From NCBI GenBank assembly GCA_001600875.1, contig BCLD01000016.1:41277-105276 (forward strand): a stretch of DNA of 64,000 nt, in the 5' to 3' direction. The stretch comes from Solicoccozyma terricola. Its lineage: Eukaryota; Basidiomycota; Tremellomycetes; Filobasidiales; Piskurozymaceae. A model generated the notes under the pieces. The model had not been told where the DNA came from, did not search any database, and worked only from the letters and a program-made list of their open reading frames with translations. Shown here piece after piece: positions 32,652 to 47,745 of this stretch. How positions within the stretch are numbered: the first letter of the stretch is position 1; each line of letters starts with the position of its first letter. The position numbers and the translations under genes are program-made.

Positions 32652-34218
32652 TTGCAAAGGAGCCGATGCGATGATGAGGTGGTGGTGAGGTAGCTGGAGT
32701 GTACAGGCGGTTGCACCGACAAAACAAGTGGGAAAAGGAACACAAGGAGGCTTTTACGGTCTCCTAGTCCTGGCTGGATTGATGCAAAGGCCACACACAG
32801 CATTAGCTCTGCCGACCTACGTGGATGCGCCCGTTGAACCGGCTGCTTTACCTTTCGGATGAACCTCACGTTTCTGTTTCCGGAAGTTGATATTCCCAGA
32901 GTGCCGCGACGTAGACCTCAAGGGTTATGCGCAACGCCGGTGTATGCCTAGATGCCGTCGATGCTCTGGTGCTTGGGGAGGGAAGGCGGGGGGGGGGGGG
33001 GGTATCATGTATGAGATTGACCCCTTGTCGGACTGTCCCTTCCCCTTAATCAGTCGGGGGGAAACACGTTGACACACGTCATTCGACGGAGTTGGCAAAG
33101 GGGCAAAAGTGAACAATTCAGATTCAAATCCAGATCCAGAAACAGTATTTACCCAAAAAAGTCCCCGTGACACGACCTGCTCAACCCCTGGATCATTAGG
33201 GACGACGGGCGCAGTCAACAGGGAATGCAAACGTTCTGCGTAGTGTCTAGACAGCAAGTGTGGCGATGTCTGACCTGTGATCGGTTGGGGTTTAGCCCAC
33301 GCCACGGCGGAGAAATCTCTCCTGGCTTCCAAAAACATGATGACTTGTGAAAATGACTTGGTCAATTGAAAGTGGGTTGGGTGGGGACTGGGAGTCTGGC
33401 AGAAGGTCGCAGAAGATGGTACTATCTGAAGTGCGAATACAGCTCACCTCGGTTCGCGCAAGACAGTAGTAGTCTTCACTCCGAAAAGTCAAAGCAATTG
33501 AATGCTCGCTGCGCTTACAGAAGACATAGTGGCTCACCACGTTCGCAAGACAGTAGTCTTTTGCTCCGCGAAAAACAAAGAGTTGAATGTTCTCTATGCT
33601 CGCGGAAGAGAGAGAGATTCTTCGCTCCGCTCAGGGGACATATTGCTCACTTCGCTCGCGACCGCAACCCCCCTTGTTCGGGTATTCGGGCGTCGTTCAG
33701 TAAGCGAACCTTGAAAGTAAAACGGGAGGGGTCTTGAAAAAAAAAAGAAAGGGACGCGATTAGCAATCGTACAGGATAAAATGCCCATTCGCCGGCGTTG
33801 CCACCCGTTTCAGTCTCAGAATCTAACCAGCACTGGAGTGGCCTCCCGCTTGGTCTCATCGGAGGTGAGATGGCCGTGGGTGGTGAGATGGTGGTGTGGT
33901 GGGGTGGGATGGCCGTGGCCGGGGCCGGGGTGTGTGGGGATAGATGCAGCCAGGCCCCTGTACGGCACAGTTGTGGATCCCTTTCACTCGCCATGGCCAT
34001 ATCCCTCACGGAAGCAATTCGATGTCGTCGCTGGATGACGAATACTTGCTAATCTGATATTTCATTCACCGGAAGGCGTCAACGTCGTCCATCGTGGATT
34101 CATATACAAGTAGCTGGCATAACATCGACCAACACCCACACCAACACCAACACACACCAACACACACCAACACACCAACACACCAACACACCCGCCACAC
34201 ACACCTCCCACACACACC
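32652..34218. other. Long intergenic region with inverted copies of a dispersed repeat
   Basis: Lies between the divergent transcription factor (-) and DUF4336 (+) genes. Contains a G run (32989-33002), the repeat block 33432-33662 (separate entry), G-rich GGTGGGATGGCC sequence at about 33860-33930, and a CAACAC/CACACCAA simple repeat (34130-34210) that is the 5'UTR of the DUF4336 gene. A minus frame at 32925-33365 is open but lacks a start and homology. Confidence 0.5.
33432..33662 (-). repeat. Dispersed hairpin repeat, copy in minus orientation
   Basis: The reverse complement matches the intronic array at 34440-34770 closely. Two hairpin cores are visible: GTCTTTTGC-TCC-GCGAAAAAC (33556-33576) and GTCTTCAC-TCC-GAAAAGTC (near 33472). 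The block is in sense with the transcription factor gene that begins downstream at 32651, so it might be 5'UTR or a 5' intron of that gene. Confidence 0.6.
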
Positions 34219-35649
34219 ATGTCCGCCACCACCGATCTAGTCATCCGCGCCCTCTCCCCATCCATCACCATCTTCTCCATCCCATTCTCCAGATTCGGTG
34301 TCTTACCCATCGGTGGGAGATCGACGGCAATCAAGTTGAAGAATAATGATGTATTTGTATTGGTTTCAACACCGTGTGATGAGGCGACAAAGGCGGAGAT
34401 TAATAGGATGGGCACAGTGAGGTGGGTTTCTGACCGGAGCGAAGACTGGCGAGCATAGCGAGCATTCATGGGGATCGTAAGCGAGCATCAATGTCTTTGT
34501 CTTCGCGGAGCGAAGACTACTGTCTTGCGAAAGTAGTGAGCAGTATGTCTTCCGCGAACGCAGCGAGCATTCATCGCGAGCGTAAGCGAGCATCCATCTC
34601 TTTGTCTTCGCGGAGGGAAGACTACTCTCTTGCGTTTGCGAACGCAGTGAGCACTATGTCTTCCTGAGCGTGGCGAAGAATATCTCTTCTTGCGAGCATG
34701 GCGAGCATTTCATCTCGTGGCGGAGCAAAGAACATTGTCAACTTCCGAGCAGAGTGAGCGCTACTCGTCTTCTGCGAATACCGCTCAACACTCTCTTCCT
34801 AACATCCGAGTCGGAACCTGGCAATATTTGGCTTTGTGGACTGTTGAACTGCAACGTAGCATTCGCACACACACACACACAACGCACACGCACATCGCTG
34901 AGCAGACCTCTCTTCCCCCCACCCCAACAGGTACCTCCTCACTCCCGACGCTGAACATACCATGAACATCTCCGCTTTCCACAAGGAATGGCCAGAAGCT
35001 AAATGTATCGGTCCGGACGGCGTCGCCGAGAAGAAACCAGACGTCAAGTGGACCGGTATATTCGGTAAAGGTGGTGAAACTATGACTTATGGGTTCGAAG
35101 ACGAGGTGAGATTGCTCGGCGATTTCCACCCACACCTTGTCATTCCCCTCTCGCTTACCTCCCCTCCGCTGTCTCTCTCAGATCAAACTCCACTACTTCC
35201 CCGGTCACGCCAACAAGGAGATCGCGGTTCTTCATGTCCCATCCAAGACCCTCCTCGAAGCCGACCTCCTCTTCAATCTTCCCCCGACCGAGCAGTACTC
35301 CAAGACGAAGCACTCGATCCATGCGTTCTGGCCACTATCCATCGTGGGTAGGAGAATGCACCCTGGAGATTCGTTCCACCAGACCGTTTATGGTAGTATC
35401 GGCAAGGACAAAAAGTGAGTTTCTGGTTTCTGGAGGAAATGGAAATGGAGCAAATGGACGTCCCTTCGTGATCAACCAGCTGATGTGTTGCCAAATTATT
35501 TTTTTTCCCTGAACGTTTGCAGCGCAATGTCCCGTGATGCCAAGGTCGTCAACGAGTGGGACTTTGACAGAATCATTCCATGCCATGGAGATGTCATCGA
35601 GACCGGTGGAAAGAAGGCTTGGCAGCAGGTTTTGGGAAAGTTCTTGTAA
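34219..35649 (+). CDS. DUF4336 protein (metallo-beta-lactamase-like fold)
   Basis: Uncharacterised DUF4336 family, related to metallo-beta-lactamase-fold proteins. Exons 34219-34421, 34931-35105, 35182-35414 and 35523-35649, about 245 residues. Family signatures: ITIFSIPFSRFGVLPIGGRS, AIKLKNNDVFVLVSTPCDEA, RYLLTPDAEHTMNISAFHKE, GKGGETMTYGFEDEIKLHYF, GHANKEIAVLHVPSKTLLEA, DLLFNLPPTEQYS, and a C-terminal RIIPCHGDVIETGGKKAW, where CHGD resembles the metal-ligand His/Asp of the fold. The other introns are 76-108 nt, but intron 1 is 509 nt and is filled by the dispersed hairpin repeat. No signal peptide. Biochemical function unknown. Confidence 0.82.
34440..34770 (+). repeat. Dispersed hairpin repeat array within intron 1 of the DUF4336 gene
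   Basis: Two clear units with a 105-bp period (GTAAGCGAGCATC at 34477 and 34582), followed by degenerate remnants. Each unit has AGCGAGCATTCAT, a hairpin GTCTTCGC-GGA-GCGAAGAC (34499-34517; one mismatch in 34604-34622), then ACTACTGTCTTGCG and GTGAGCA-TATGTCTTCC. Related blocks lie at 33432-33662 and 45880-46060. Confidence 0.75.
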
Positions 35650-35850
35650 GCCCGAGGCCGGCGCCGTCGCCGGCGGAAAAGACAGGATGCATCAGGCAAA
35701 TGTCTGTCTGTTCCGCTGGGTGACTTTCCCGTTGTTTGTGACAAGTTTTGATTGTGATCGGGTAGATGCGAATATTATCATCCTATAATACGCGCTGAGT
35801 ATACTACAACGAAACGACGCCGTCGCCAAGTGATGATCTCTCATCACTGT

Positions 35851-37337
35851 CTACGAATGACCAGAAATCGGCAACGGCTTGTACGCATCCTCGATCTCCT
35901 TGATATCCGTCTCTGACAACTTTAAGTGCACACTCTTGATCGCATCATCCAACGATCTCGCGCTTGAAATCCCAACGATCGGGGAGTACACAGCTGGATG
36001 TTTATGAACCCAAGCTAAAGCGACTTGAGCCATCGTCACGTTGTTCCTCTTGGCTACTGTCTCGACCGCCTTGTTCACCGCCTGCTCGACATCGTTCAAC
36101 TTTCGCGTTGTATTGCGACTGGTCACGCCCTCGGCGCCGATGGGTCGGGCGAGGATACCACCGCCGATAGGAGACCAAGGGATGGAAGCGACGCCCATTC
36201 GGATACAGGCAGGTAACATTTCACGCTCTTCTTCACGGTATGAAGCGGCGTAGTAGTTTTGCTAGAAATGACAGGTGGGAAAAAAGTCAGTTTTCTTTTC
36301 GGGCGGGGAATCGGCCGCCACCGGCAAGTTCCATGGCGGCGAAGTATTCACTGACCATGGTGATAAACTCTGTCCAACCGTGTAGACGAGCTGTCATTTG
36401 CATCTCCACAAACTGATGGGCCCACATGGATGATGCGCCGATGTCTGGGTCCGCGCACGCGCAAGTCAGCTCCGAATCCAAAACCCTTTCCCACCGCCAA
36501 TCGACACGAAAAAAAACTCACATCGAACTTTTCCACTCATCACAACATCATGCAAAGCCCTCATCGTCTCCTCTACTGATGTATCCGGGTCGAATCGGTG
36601 GATTTGAAGGAGGTCAATGTAGTCCATATCGAGACGACGTAGGGAGTGCTCTACAGATTCGAAAATGTGCTTGCGGGACAAACCTAGAGGTTGATGTGGA
36701 GGGCCGCAATTGTATGTTCAGCAACGGAGGAACATCACAAACGGTAACCTGGGCCCAACTGTTGCTTTTCCCCACCCACCTTGCTGGTTTGCGTAACCCA
36801 TATGCGCCAATTCTTTCTTGCTCTTGCCCTGTGTCTTCTCGCCATTCCTTACGACAGTTCCAAACAACTTGGTTGCAATGACCAATTCATCTCGATTCAT
36901 GTTATACTTCTTGACGGCCTTGCCGGTTACTACCTCTGAAACACCAGCCGAGTAGACGTTGGCGCTTTTTCAACGAGGATGTGTCAAGAGACTTGGAGTC
37001 AAAACTTCTGGAACGTACGGGAACGACATAGCTACGGAGAATCCCCAACTCACGTATCGAAGAAGTTGATTCCAGAATCGTAGGCAGCTTTGATGAGAGG
37101 AAGAGCCTCGTCCTCTTCGAGTGCCCACTCCATAGCCTTCTTGTCACCGCTGTGTGGGGGTAAGAGTTCAGATTTACAAAGGAAAATCTGAGGATATTGC
37201 GGAATAAAAACATACTAGGACATCATTCCTAGACAGATCTTGGAGACCCATAAACCGGAAGTACCGAGTCGGGTGTACTCCATCTTTCCCTTTCCATCAG
37301 CGACGACTTGATCGAGGTTGTATGATTTCGCAGACAT
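35851..37337 (-). CDS. Aldo/keto reductase
   Basis: NADPH-dependent aldo/keto reductase of the voltage-gated K-channel beta / YajO type group, cytosolic. ATG 37337 gives [12 protein letters not shown], then [20 protein letters not shown]. Six or more exons join: [20 protein letters not shown], then [20 protein letters not shown] (catalytic Asp and Tyr), [14 protein letters not shown] (catalytic Lys), [31 protein letters not shown] (catalytic His), [50 protein letters not shown] and the C-terminal [20 protein letters not shown] with the cofactor-binding tail. Length is about 350 residues, normal for the family. The stop is TAG at 35853-35851. Substrate unknown. Confidence 0.9.
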
Positions 37338-38393
37338 GGTTGAGCAGTTTTGTTTTTGTGTTGTTTGGTGGGGGGTTGTGGGGGTTGGTTCTAAAGTAGT
37401 GGATAAGATGTCGTGGACTGACGACTACATGTCAACTGCACGCTGGCTATTTGTATGTCCACGCCACGACTCCCTCCACCTCTGTACGGCAGAACCATGG
37501 GTGATCCAGCGCTGACGTCTTCCCCCAACCACTCCACCTGTCGTTGCTATTCTGCGCGGAGTCGACCGAGTAGCTGCTTGCGAAACGCCGGCGGTGTCGC
37601 AGGAGACGAGGTGGAGGTGGGTGGTGGTGGTGGGTGGCGGTGGCGGTGGCGGTGGTGGCCGACTGGGATCTCATCGGGGCCATCTTCGGCCAAACATCGC
37701 GTCGCGAGTGGCGGAACCTCCATCACCCCAAAGTCCCCAAGATAGCATTATTGACTCACTCGAATCCATCATCAATGGGACCATCGACCATCGACCAAAG
37801 TTGTTTTTGGCCCTCGTTTTTCTTCTTTGGTGAAATGAGACCGTATCCATCTCTTCTCGTGACACCCAGTCAAAAGCCACCACAATCGGAACATGCGAAC
37901 AGCATATCTCATCCCCTACTGGTACACCGAATACCAATGTGATTTCTGGTTTGACATTCAGCAACGGACAAGCAAGCTCTATTGAGCGTAACAGATATGG
38001 GGGTCGGCTTATAGACTTTGCATTCAAGGACAGGAGGTCAAGTTTTGTAGTAAAAAAAACCCTGATGTTTTGGGAGACTCCATCAACTTGGTCATATGAA
38101 GACGATCGTTTCAAGCGTGATCGGGTGTCCTGCACCTCTTCCTCCGATGCAGGGTTTGATGGCGCCTTTCGTTCTGCGTGGCTGTCCACGAGTCTGGGAA
38201 CGTTGCTGTAGTGTGGAGGAAGGGGCCTCTGAGACTCGCATGACGCTTGCCCGTTGTTAGGGATTACGTCAGCAACTCGGTTTCCCACCCGCCACAGCAT
38301 GCACCAACACCAGTGCATCTTGATAATACTACTCGAGTCGGACCACCAACAGCTTCTCCCAACATCTACCATCATCGTCCACCTCCTCCAGTC
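37338..38393. other. Divergent intergenic region, no gene assigned
   Basis: Between aldo/keto reductase (-) and XPB (+). Several frames are open, including a minus frame 37671-38375 and a plus frame 37939-38211, but none has a good start, splice chain or family resemblance. GGTGGC repeats occur at 37611-37660. Confidence 0.4.
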
Positions 38394-42215
<3,822 letters not shown>

Positions 42216-42512
42216 GAGAGCGTTGATGTAGAGTCTATTGCTAGGAATGTAGAATTCACGTGATATGTCTCGGAGACGGTTAGTAGCGGTTAGTAACCAT
42301 GGATAACAAACAAACGTCCGACGACCAATATCGAATGATACCAATAACCACGCATCATCCCGTACATTTAAAGGAAGCATTGCCGCAGACGTTCGCATCG
42401 CCCAGCTTCACTTCTCCAAATTGCATCAGACTCTTCTGAGAAGAGGAAGCGATGTCGAGCATCACAGAAGCAGAGCCATCTGGGCTTCAAAGCACTACTA
42501 GTCATCGGCAGC

Positions 42513-43986
42513 ATGTCAATTCTCTTGCGGCGGAAGCGCCCTATCGCAGTGCCTAACTTCGACTCTGACTCCGACTCCGGTTCGGGCGCCCTCTCGTTGG
42601 CGTCAAATGCCCACTCTAAGGCCGACCACGCTTCTGGGCATAGCCGAAAGATCTCGCGAAGGCTCTACTCTCTGCGGACGAGCATTCGACATTGCGTCAA
42701 ATGGTGCTGCAAGGTGATATCTAGTGGAGGCGAGGAAGGCTGGATACCGTTGGGTGATTCGATGCGGGAGCTAAATGTCGCGTCCTGGATGATTGGCATG
42801 GAGATCGGGAAAGAGGCATTGCCAGTGCCGATAGGGGCGATGAGTGAGCAGTTTATCTGTTTTCTGGTAAAGCAAAGCTGAAGCCACCGTTACAGTCTTG
42901 ACTTTTTCCCTCCTCTCACTCGTCAGAGCTCGTTATCGGAAGCGCAGCGACTGTCCCAAACTCTCTAGCCCAGACGCCAAAGACCAGTTCTTCAGGCGTT
43001 GCGATGATAATCATACAGCACACCTTCTGCAATGACTTGAATTGGAAGCGATAGCAGCGAATGTCAGTTGAGCAGTCTTTTTGGCGCTGTGCAGGTTATG
43101 GCATCTTTGACGCCGCTTATGTTACATTTACCCCAGCACCCACTCCCGCCCTTCCCCGACTCTGAAGCAATGTTCCACTACCGCCTCATCAGATTCGCAA
43201 TGGATCCAACTAGCTATTGTTTAAACCTCTCAAATCTTTGCATTCACCGAGGCGCGAGTCATTCACCCGACTTTGATAAGTTTGATTGGGCTGCATATGC
43301 TGATTGGTGGCAAGGGCTGGAGGATTGGTCCGATAACTTAGAGGAGCAGGTGACTGGTCAGAAGGTGGTCAAGAAGCGACCGTTGTTTGAAAGGGTGACG
43401 ATATTGGATATGGGTCGTAATGGGCTAAAACGTGAGCGTGATAGATCGAATAGCACTTCCTATTTGAGCGTCAACTGATTGTGTCCGGACAGATGTGCCC
43501 ATCTTCATTCTTCTCCTAACCACCTCACTCGAGCGCCTCGGCCTGGCCCCTAACGACAAAGACATGTACTGTCTTCCCTTTGCTTGCCTGACTCTACCTC
43601 TTCAACACATTTCCATCAATAGCACGAGCCTGTCAGCATTAGCAGAGCGTTGCATGCCCATTTGGCGGGAGTTCGAAGCGTTAGGGTTTATGAGGCGCCT
43701 GGCCCCCATCCACATCCGCGCAGGCGCCGATGCAGAACTCGGAGGACCGCTCTCGCTCTTCGAATTGGCTACTCGTTGGATTCGATCGCTACTATCGACT
43801 CCACCAGACTGCCGCGCGGAATCACTTGACCTCTCATCATACAACCTGAACCCGCCGTGCGAGAAATACATCAAGAAATCGTACATCTGCTCTCATTGCC
43901 GCAACTTTATCATGGCGCCTCGCGGATACTTGCCGAGCTTCGACTACGATGACGTCGCAAACTCTCACTCGGATGAAATCAGATGA
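42513..43986 (+). CDS. Uncharacterised protein gene, possibly decaying
   Basis: Family not recognised; a leucine-rich/F-box-like hypothetical of basidiomycetes is possible. Coding-like pieces: MSILLRRKRPIAV... (42513-42840), a poorly framed stretch around 42926-43060, a long frame 43069-43430 (FHYRLIRFAMDPTSYCLNLS, DFDKFDWAAYADWWQGLEDW), then after an intron HVPIFILLLTTSLERLGLAP to YICSHCRNFIMAPRG and a stop at 43986. The stop follows a 10-bp tandem duplication (GATGAAATCA/GATGAAATCC); removing one copy would extend the frame through LKSDYLHHDSLFAQWFGLPL. A further frame change is needed near 44125. Between 42926 and 43060 no single frame is clearly preferred. Either the model misses introns or this is a pseudogene. 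Confidence 0.4.
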
Positions 43987-44359
43987 AATCCTCAAGTCAG
44001 ATTATCTCCATCACGACTCCCTATTCGCTCAGTGGTTTGGTCTGCCTCTACCGACGGAGGAGGGAGGGGAATATTTAACAGTACAGGGAAGACTCTGCAG
44101 GCGCGGCGTAGAATCATTTCGATGTCCCCTTTTATTGCAACGTGGACGTCGAGGGAATTACAGAGAGCGACGGGTGCAACATCGCCCTTTGTTCACATAA
44201 CGACACCACCACGACTGGCGCAGAAGTGGTTGGCCTCGAGCGCGATGCTATGATCAGAAGGTGGAGCAGTTCTCTATCCTACGATCCAACGACAACGATG
44301 TCTAAATCCCTAGCATGTGTGTATATATTTCTATTCTAGCGTTTCCTCCTTTAATCATT

Positions 44360-46263
44360 CTATGACTTGTCTGCCAACACGGCGAGATCACCGAACGATT
44401 CCATGATATAATCGGGTTGGGTGGTGCTGGCCTTGAGTGATGATTCGTTAGCGACACCTGAAGATGTGGGGATGGGAGTTGGCAAAGTATCATTAGGACG
44501 CGCTGTCCCTCCGCTGCCTCCGCTGCCTTCTCACCAGTCATGACTAGCATCGTGGATACACCCGAATTCTGACCGAACAGAATATCCGTTTCCAAGTTAT
44601 CACCGACCATGATAGTCCGCTTGGGATCGAATGAGTGGCTGGATTGCGGAGTGGTGGTTGATTACTGATATGGTCTTTACTCCTTTCCGCCCGGGACCAA
44701 GACACCGCCCACAAACTCACGTAGCCATGATCGCATCCATCATATGCTTGTGCGGTTTCCCAATAACCGTTGGTTCCTTCTTTGTAGAGTATCTTAACGG
44801 AGCAGACATTGCTCCAGATCCTGTAAATAAACGTGGCGGCGTTTTCCGTCCATCCCATCAGCCAAACGGCGCCGCGCACCTATTTTCTCACCTCGCCCTC
44901 TTCTCACCTGGATAAAATGCGTTTCCGTTGGGGAATGTACCGTCTGCGTTTGTGAGTATGAAATGACAACCTGGATTGTCCATTATGTATGTATGAGCAC
45001 GAGCGTATTTCTTGTAGTCTGAAAAGAAGGGGGGGCGGGGGGAATTGTTTCGTCAGTCAACGGGTTTCCCATATTCCCTTCCCATTCCAACAAGATGACA
45101 CCAAAAAAGTTGCACCCGAATTCCTAAACCACTCACTAACTCCCATATCAAATCCACAAAGAACAGCTCCAACTTCTTTATCCGATCCAATCGCTGAGAA
45201 ATCTTTTGATGGTAAAAACACATTATCATCTGGATTCTATTGTCCCATCCAACCCCCCGCGCGAAATCGAGGTCCCCCCGCAAAAGAATAAAAGTCAGTT
45301 CTCTGTCTTTCCCCTCGCTTTCTCCTCATAGATAGGACTTTGATGGAAGCCAGGGCAGCCCCCCCCCCCCATCAAATAACAACGACGCCTCTCACCGTTC
45401 CACCTGAATATCGTATTCCAACACTCTTCAATTCATCCTCCAACCCTTTCTCTCCAATGACATAAACCTTCTTCTCCTTGGGGAAATTGAGAATCTTTGA
45501 AAGGTAAATCGCAGAAGCGTATCCTGATCCGAAGATTTCATCCTGGGGGTTGGGGTGGGGGGGGAGGGGGGAGGGAGGGGGGGAGGGATTTCCATCAGCA
45601 CACAGCACACAAGACGACGTAATATCATTGTGGTTCGGGAAGAAAAAGTAGTGTAAAAACTCACCAATGAAGCTTGTATCCCATACCCATCGAAAGTCAA
45701 CTTGTACATCTCCCTACTCTTACTCGCATTATTAGTAACAAATAAGATATTCTTCCCTGCAAAAATCAGTCCATCATCCCAATAAAAAAAAGGGGATAAA
45801 AATAAGAGGTTGAAGGAGAAAGAGAATCGTCAGGTTCGATGATGGTTTCTTTAGATGTGTCGTGTATCCGTCGTCTCGAATCCGTTCCACCTCTTGACTG
45901 GGTCGTCTCGAAGCGAAAGAAATGATTGCGAAGAGAGTGAGAGTATAGCTCGTTTCACTCGCGGAAGAGCGTATTACTCGCTGCGCTCGCAAAAGTCAAT
46001 AGTCTTCTCTCCACAAAGACCGAAGATATAAACGCTCGCTACGCCCAAGCTCTCTCTCTAACGAGCGCCCACGCCAAAAAGACCCTCTCCACACGCTCTC
46101 TCTTCCACCTACCTCTACTCCTCAACAAATCCAACACCTCCTTCACCCTAGGAACCAAGTGTTTCCCAGTCCAAATCACTCCATCACAATCTAATAAGAA
46201 TGTATCGTATCGATCTAAGAGGGAAGTGTATTCTGAGAGTGTTGATAGTTGTTGTGATGGCAT
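44360..46263 (-). CDS. PHO13: HAD-superfamily 4-nitrophenylphosphatase / phosphoglycolate phosphatase (Pho13 type)
   Basis: Cytosolic HAD phosphatase that clears side-product phosphometabolites such as 2-phosphoglycolate. ATG 46263 gives MPSQQLSTLSEYTSLLDRYD, then the nucleophile motif FLLDCDGVIWTGKHLVP. Exons continue GKNILFVTNNASKSREMYKL (motif II), DEIFGSGYASAIYLSKIL, KVYVIGEKGLEDELKSVGIR, NPGCHFILTNADGTFPNGN, VIGKPHKHMMDAIM (motif III Lys), TIMVGDNLETDILFGQNSGV (motif IV) and a last exon GVANESSLKASTTQPDYIME ending at TAG 44362-44360. Residues for motifs I-IV are all present. Intron 1 (45757-46112) is 356 nt, far longer than the others, and contains a copy of the dispersed hairpin repeat in sense orientation. 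Confidence 0.9.
45880..46060 (-). repeat. Dispersed hairpin repeat within intron 1 of the phosphatase gene
   Basis: Read on the minus strand it contains GTCTTTGT-GGA-GAGAAGAC (46020-46002) followed by ATTGACTTTTGCGAGCGCAG and CGAGTAATACGC, paralleling the 34440-34770 array. It is in sense orientation with its host gene. Confidence 0.6.
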
Positions 46264-46502
46264 GATGGGTGGTGGGTGTGGGTGTGGGGGGCGGGGGGGG
46301 GGGGGGGGGTGTATTGTATTGAGGATGACGTTCTTCCCCATCAGTTCGCTACCAGAATACATGAAGCCAGACCTCATCCGAGCAAGTCGGTTTTAATATT
46401 AAAAAAAAATTGCTTTTGATCCAATAGGGGAGAAGTTGGATAATGGTTCGTCGGATTCTGGAAAAAAAAACGAAAGAGAAGGAAAGGGAGGGTTTGTTAA
46501 GG

Positions 46503-46602
46503 NNNNNNNNNNNNNNNNNNNNNNNNNNNNNNNNNNNNNNNNNNNNNNNNNNNNNNNNNNNNNNNNNNNNNNNNNNNNNNNNNNNNNNNNNNNNNNNNNN
46601 NN
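46503..46602. other. Assembly gap (100 N)
   Basis: Exactly 100 N, the conventional length for a gap of unknown size. It abuts the first unit of the 126-bp duplication. Confidence 0.95.
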
Positions 46603-46876
46603 GGGGTACAGGGGCGCAGGTCTGCTTGGTGGTGGATGACGACGATAAGAGAAGGGGGTGGGGGTGGTGGTTGATCGTGGTCCATGCTAACCAACCCCCG
46701 TCCTTAACATTCTGATTACGTCATCAGAGGGGGGGGGGGGGGGGAGGTGAGGGGTACAGGGGCGCAGGTCTGCTTGGTGGTGGATGACGACGATAAGAGA
46801 AGGGGGTGGGGGTGGTGGTTGATCGTGGTCCATGCTAACCAACCCCCGTCCTTAACATTCTGATTACGTCATCAGA
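46603..46876. repeat. Direct duplication of 126 bp
   Basis: 46603-46728 and 46751-46876 are the same sequence, starting GGGGTACAGGGGCGCAGG and ending ATTACGTCATCAGA, separated by 22 nt containing a G run. The left copy touches the 100-N gap. It is either a tandem repeat collapsed by the assembler or an assembly duplicate. Confidence 0.85.
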
Positions 46877-47745
46877 TACGATCAACCAGTTGGGGTGGAT
46901 GGGGATGGGGATGGCGACGGCGACGGCGACGGAAACCAAGACAGGTTGAATTGGAAGAACAGGCAGTGCAGCTCGGGGATTTATCGTTGAAACAGTTTAA
47001 AAGATCGTATAGATAATATAGGAAAATAAATAACAGGTCTCGGAAAAGATAGAAAAAGGAACTACCGTATACACGACCCAGTAAGAACTCCCAACCACGA
47101 CCGGCTGAAAACGAACGACCCCGTCGAAGAGAGGAGAACGTATGTCCAAAAGCACCTATAACCAGAATAAACAATGTCCAAGGAGAGGAAAAAACGGAAC
47201 ATCAGCATTCCAATTTTCCCAAACGCCAATACGCCCGCCACGAGAAGAGAAAAAGAAAAAAGAAAAAGGGTGAAAAGAGATCGTATCCAAAGTCAGAGGG
47301 TGATGCATGCGAATCTTCGCTCAACATTAATTTCCACCCATCCCTCCTCCCCGTCCCTTCCACCCCCTTACTACCTAAATCCACCTCTAAACCCTCCTAC
47401 TCTTGTCAAGTAAGGAAGGCGTAATTTAGAGATATCAAATAGGGTTCAGGGAAGAAGTTGGGAATTGGGGGATTGGGAATGGGGGATTAGCGTAGTTCTA
47501 ATCGGTGTCGTCATACTGGGTGTGTTGTGGGGTGGGGAGTGGGGGTGTGGATAGGTGGGGAGTGGGAGTGGGAGTGGGGGGAATATAGGAAGGTATACTC
47601 ACGATGATGGTTGTTGTTGGGTGGTGGGTTGGTGGTTGGGAGGGTTGTTGGACGAGTAAGGGGAAGGGGAAGGAGTACCATTCAACCGGGGGGAGTGGCA
47701 CGTGACGAGTTGAATATAATTACATAATCCACGCAGCCGTTATCG

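Larger units (their letters stand above)
46264..47745. other. Gene-poor region with gap and tandem duplication
   Basis: Contains a G run (46291-46308), the assembly gap 46503-46602, an exact 126-bp direct duplication (separate entry), CGACGG repeats (46913-46930), and pyrimidine-rich DNA toward 47600. The minus frame at 46872-47174 lacks homology. On the minus strand a GTGAGT donor near 47604 and a CAG acceptor near 47518 could form a small spliced transcript starting at the 47746 element. Confidence 0.4.

Noticed and set aside
32925..33365. Open minus frame upstream of the transcription factor
   Set aside because: No ATG in a good position, no splice chain and no recognised motif; it overlaps probable 5' flanking DNA.
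37671..38375. Minus-strand frame of over 230 codons between AKR and XPB
   Set aside because: Composition is non-coding-like (Cys/Trp/Ser-rich, no domain) and it covers the expected divergent promoter; left as unassigned.
46872..47174. Minus frame with aromatic/hydrophobic stretch (SSFFYLFRDLLFIFLYYLYD)
   Set aside because: Driven by T-rich sequence, with no start context or homologous motif; not called a membrane protein.
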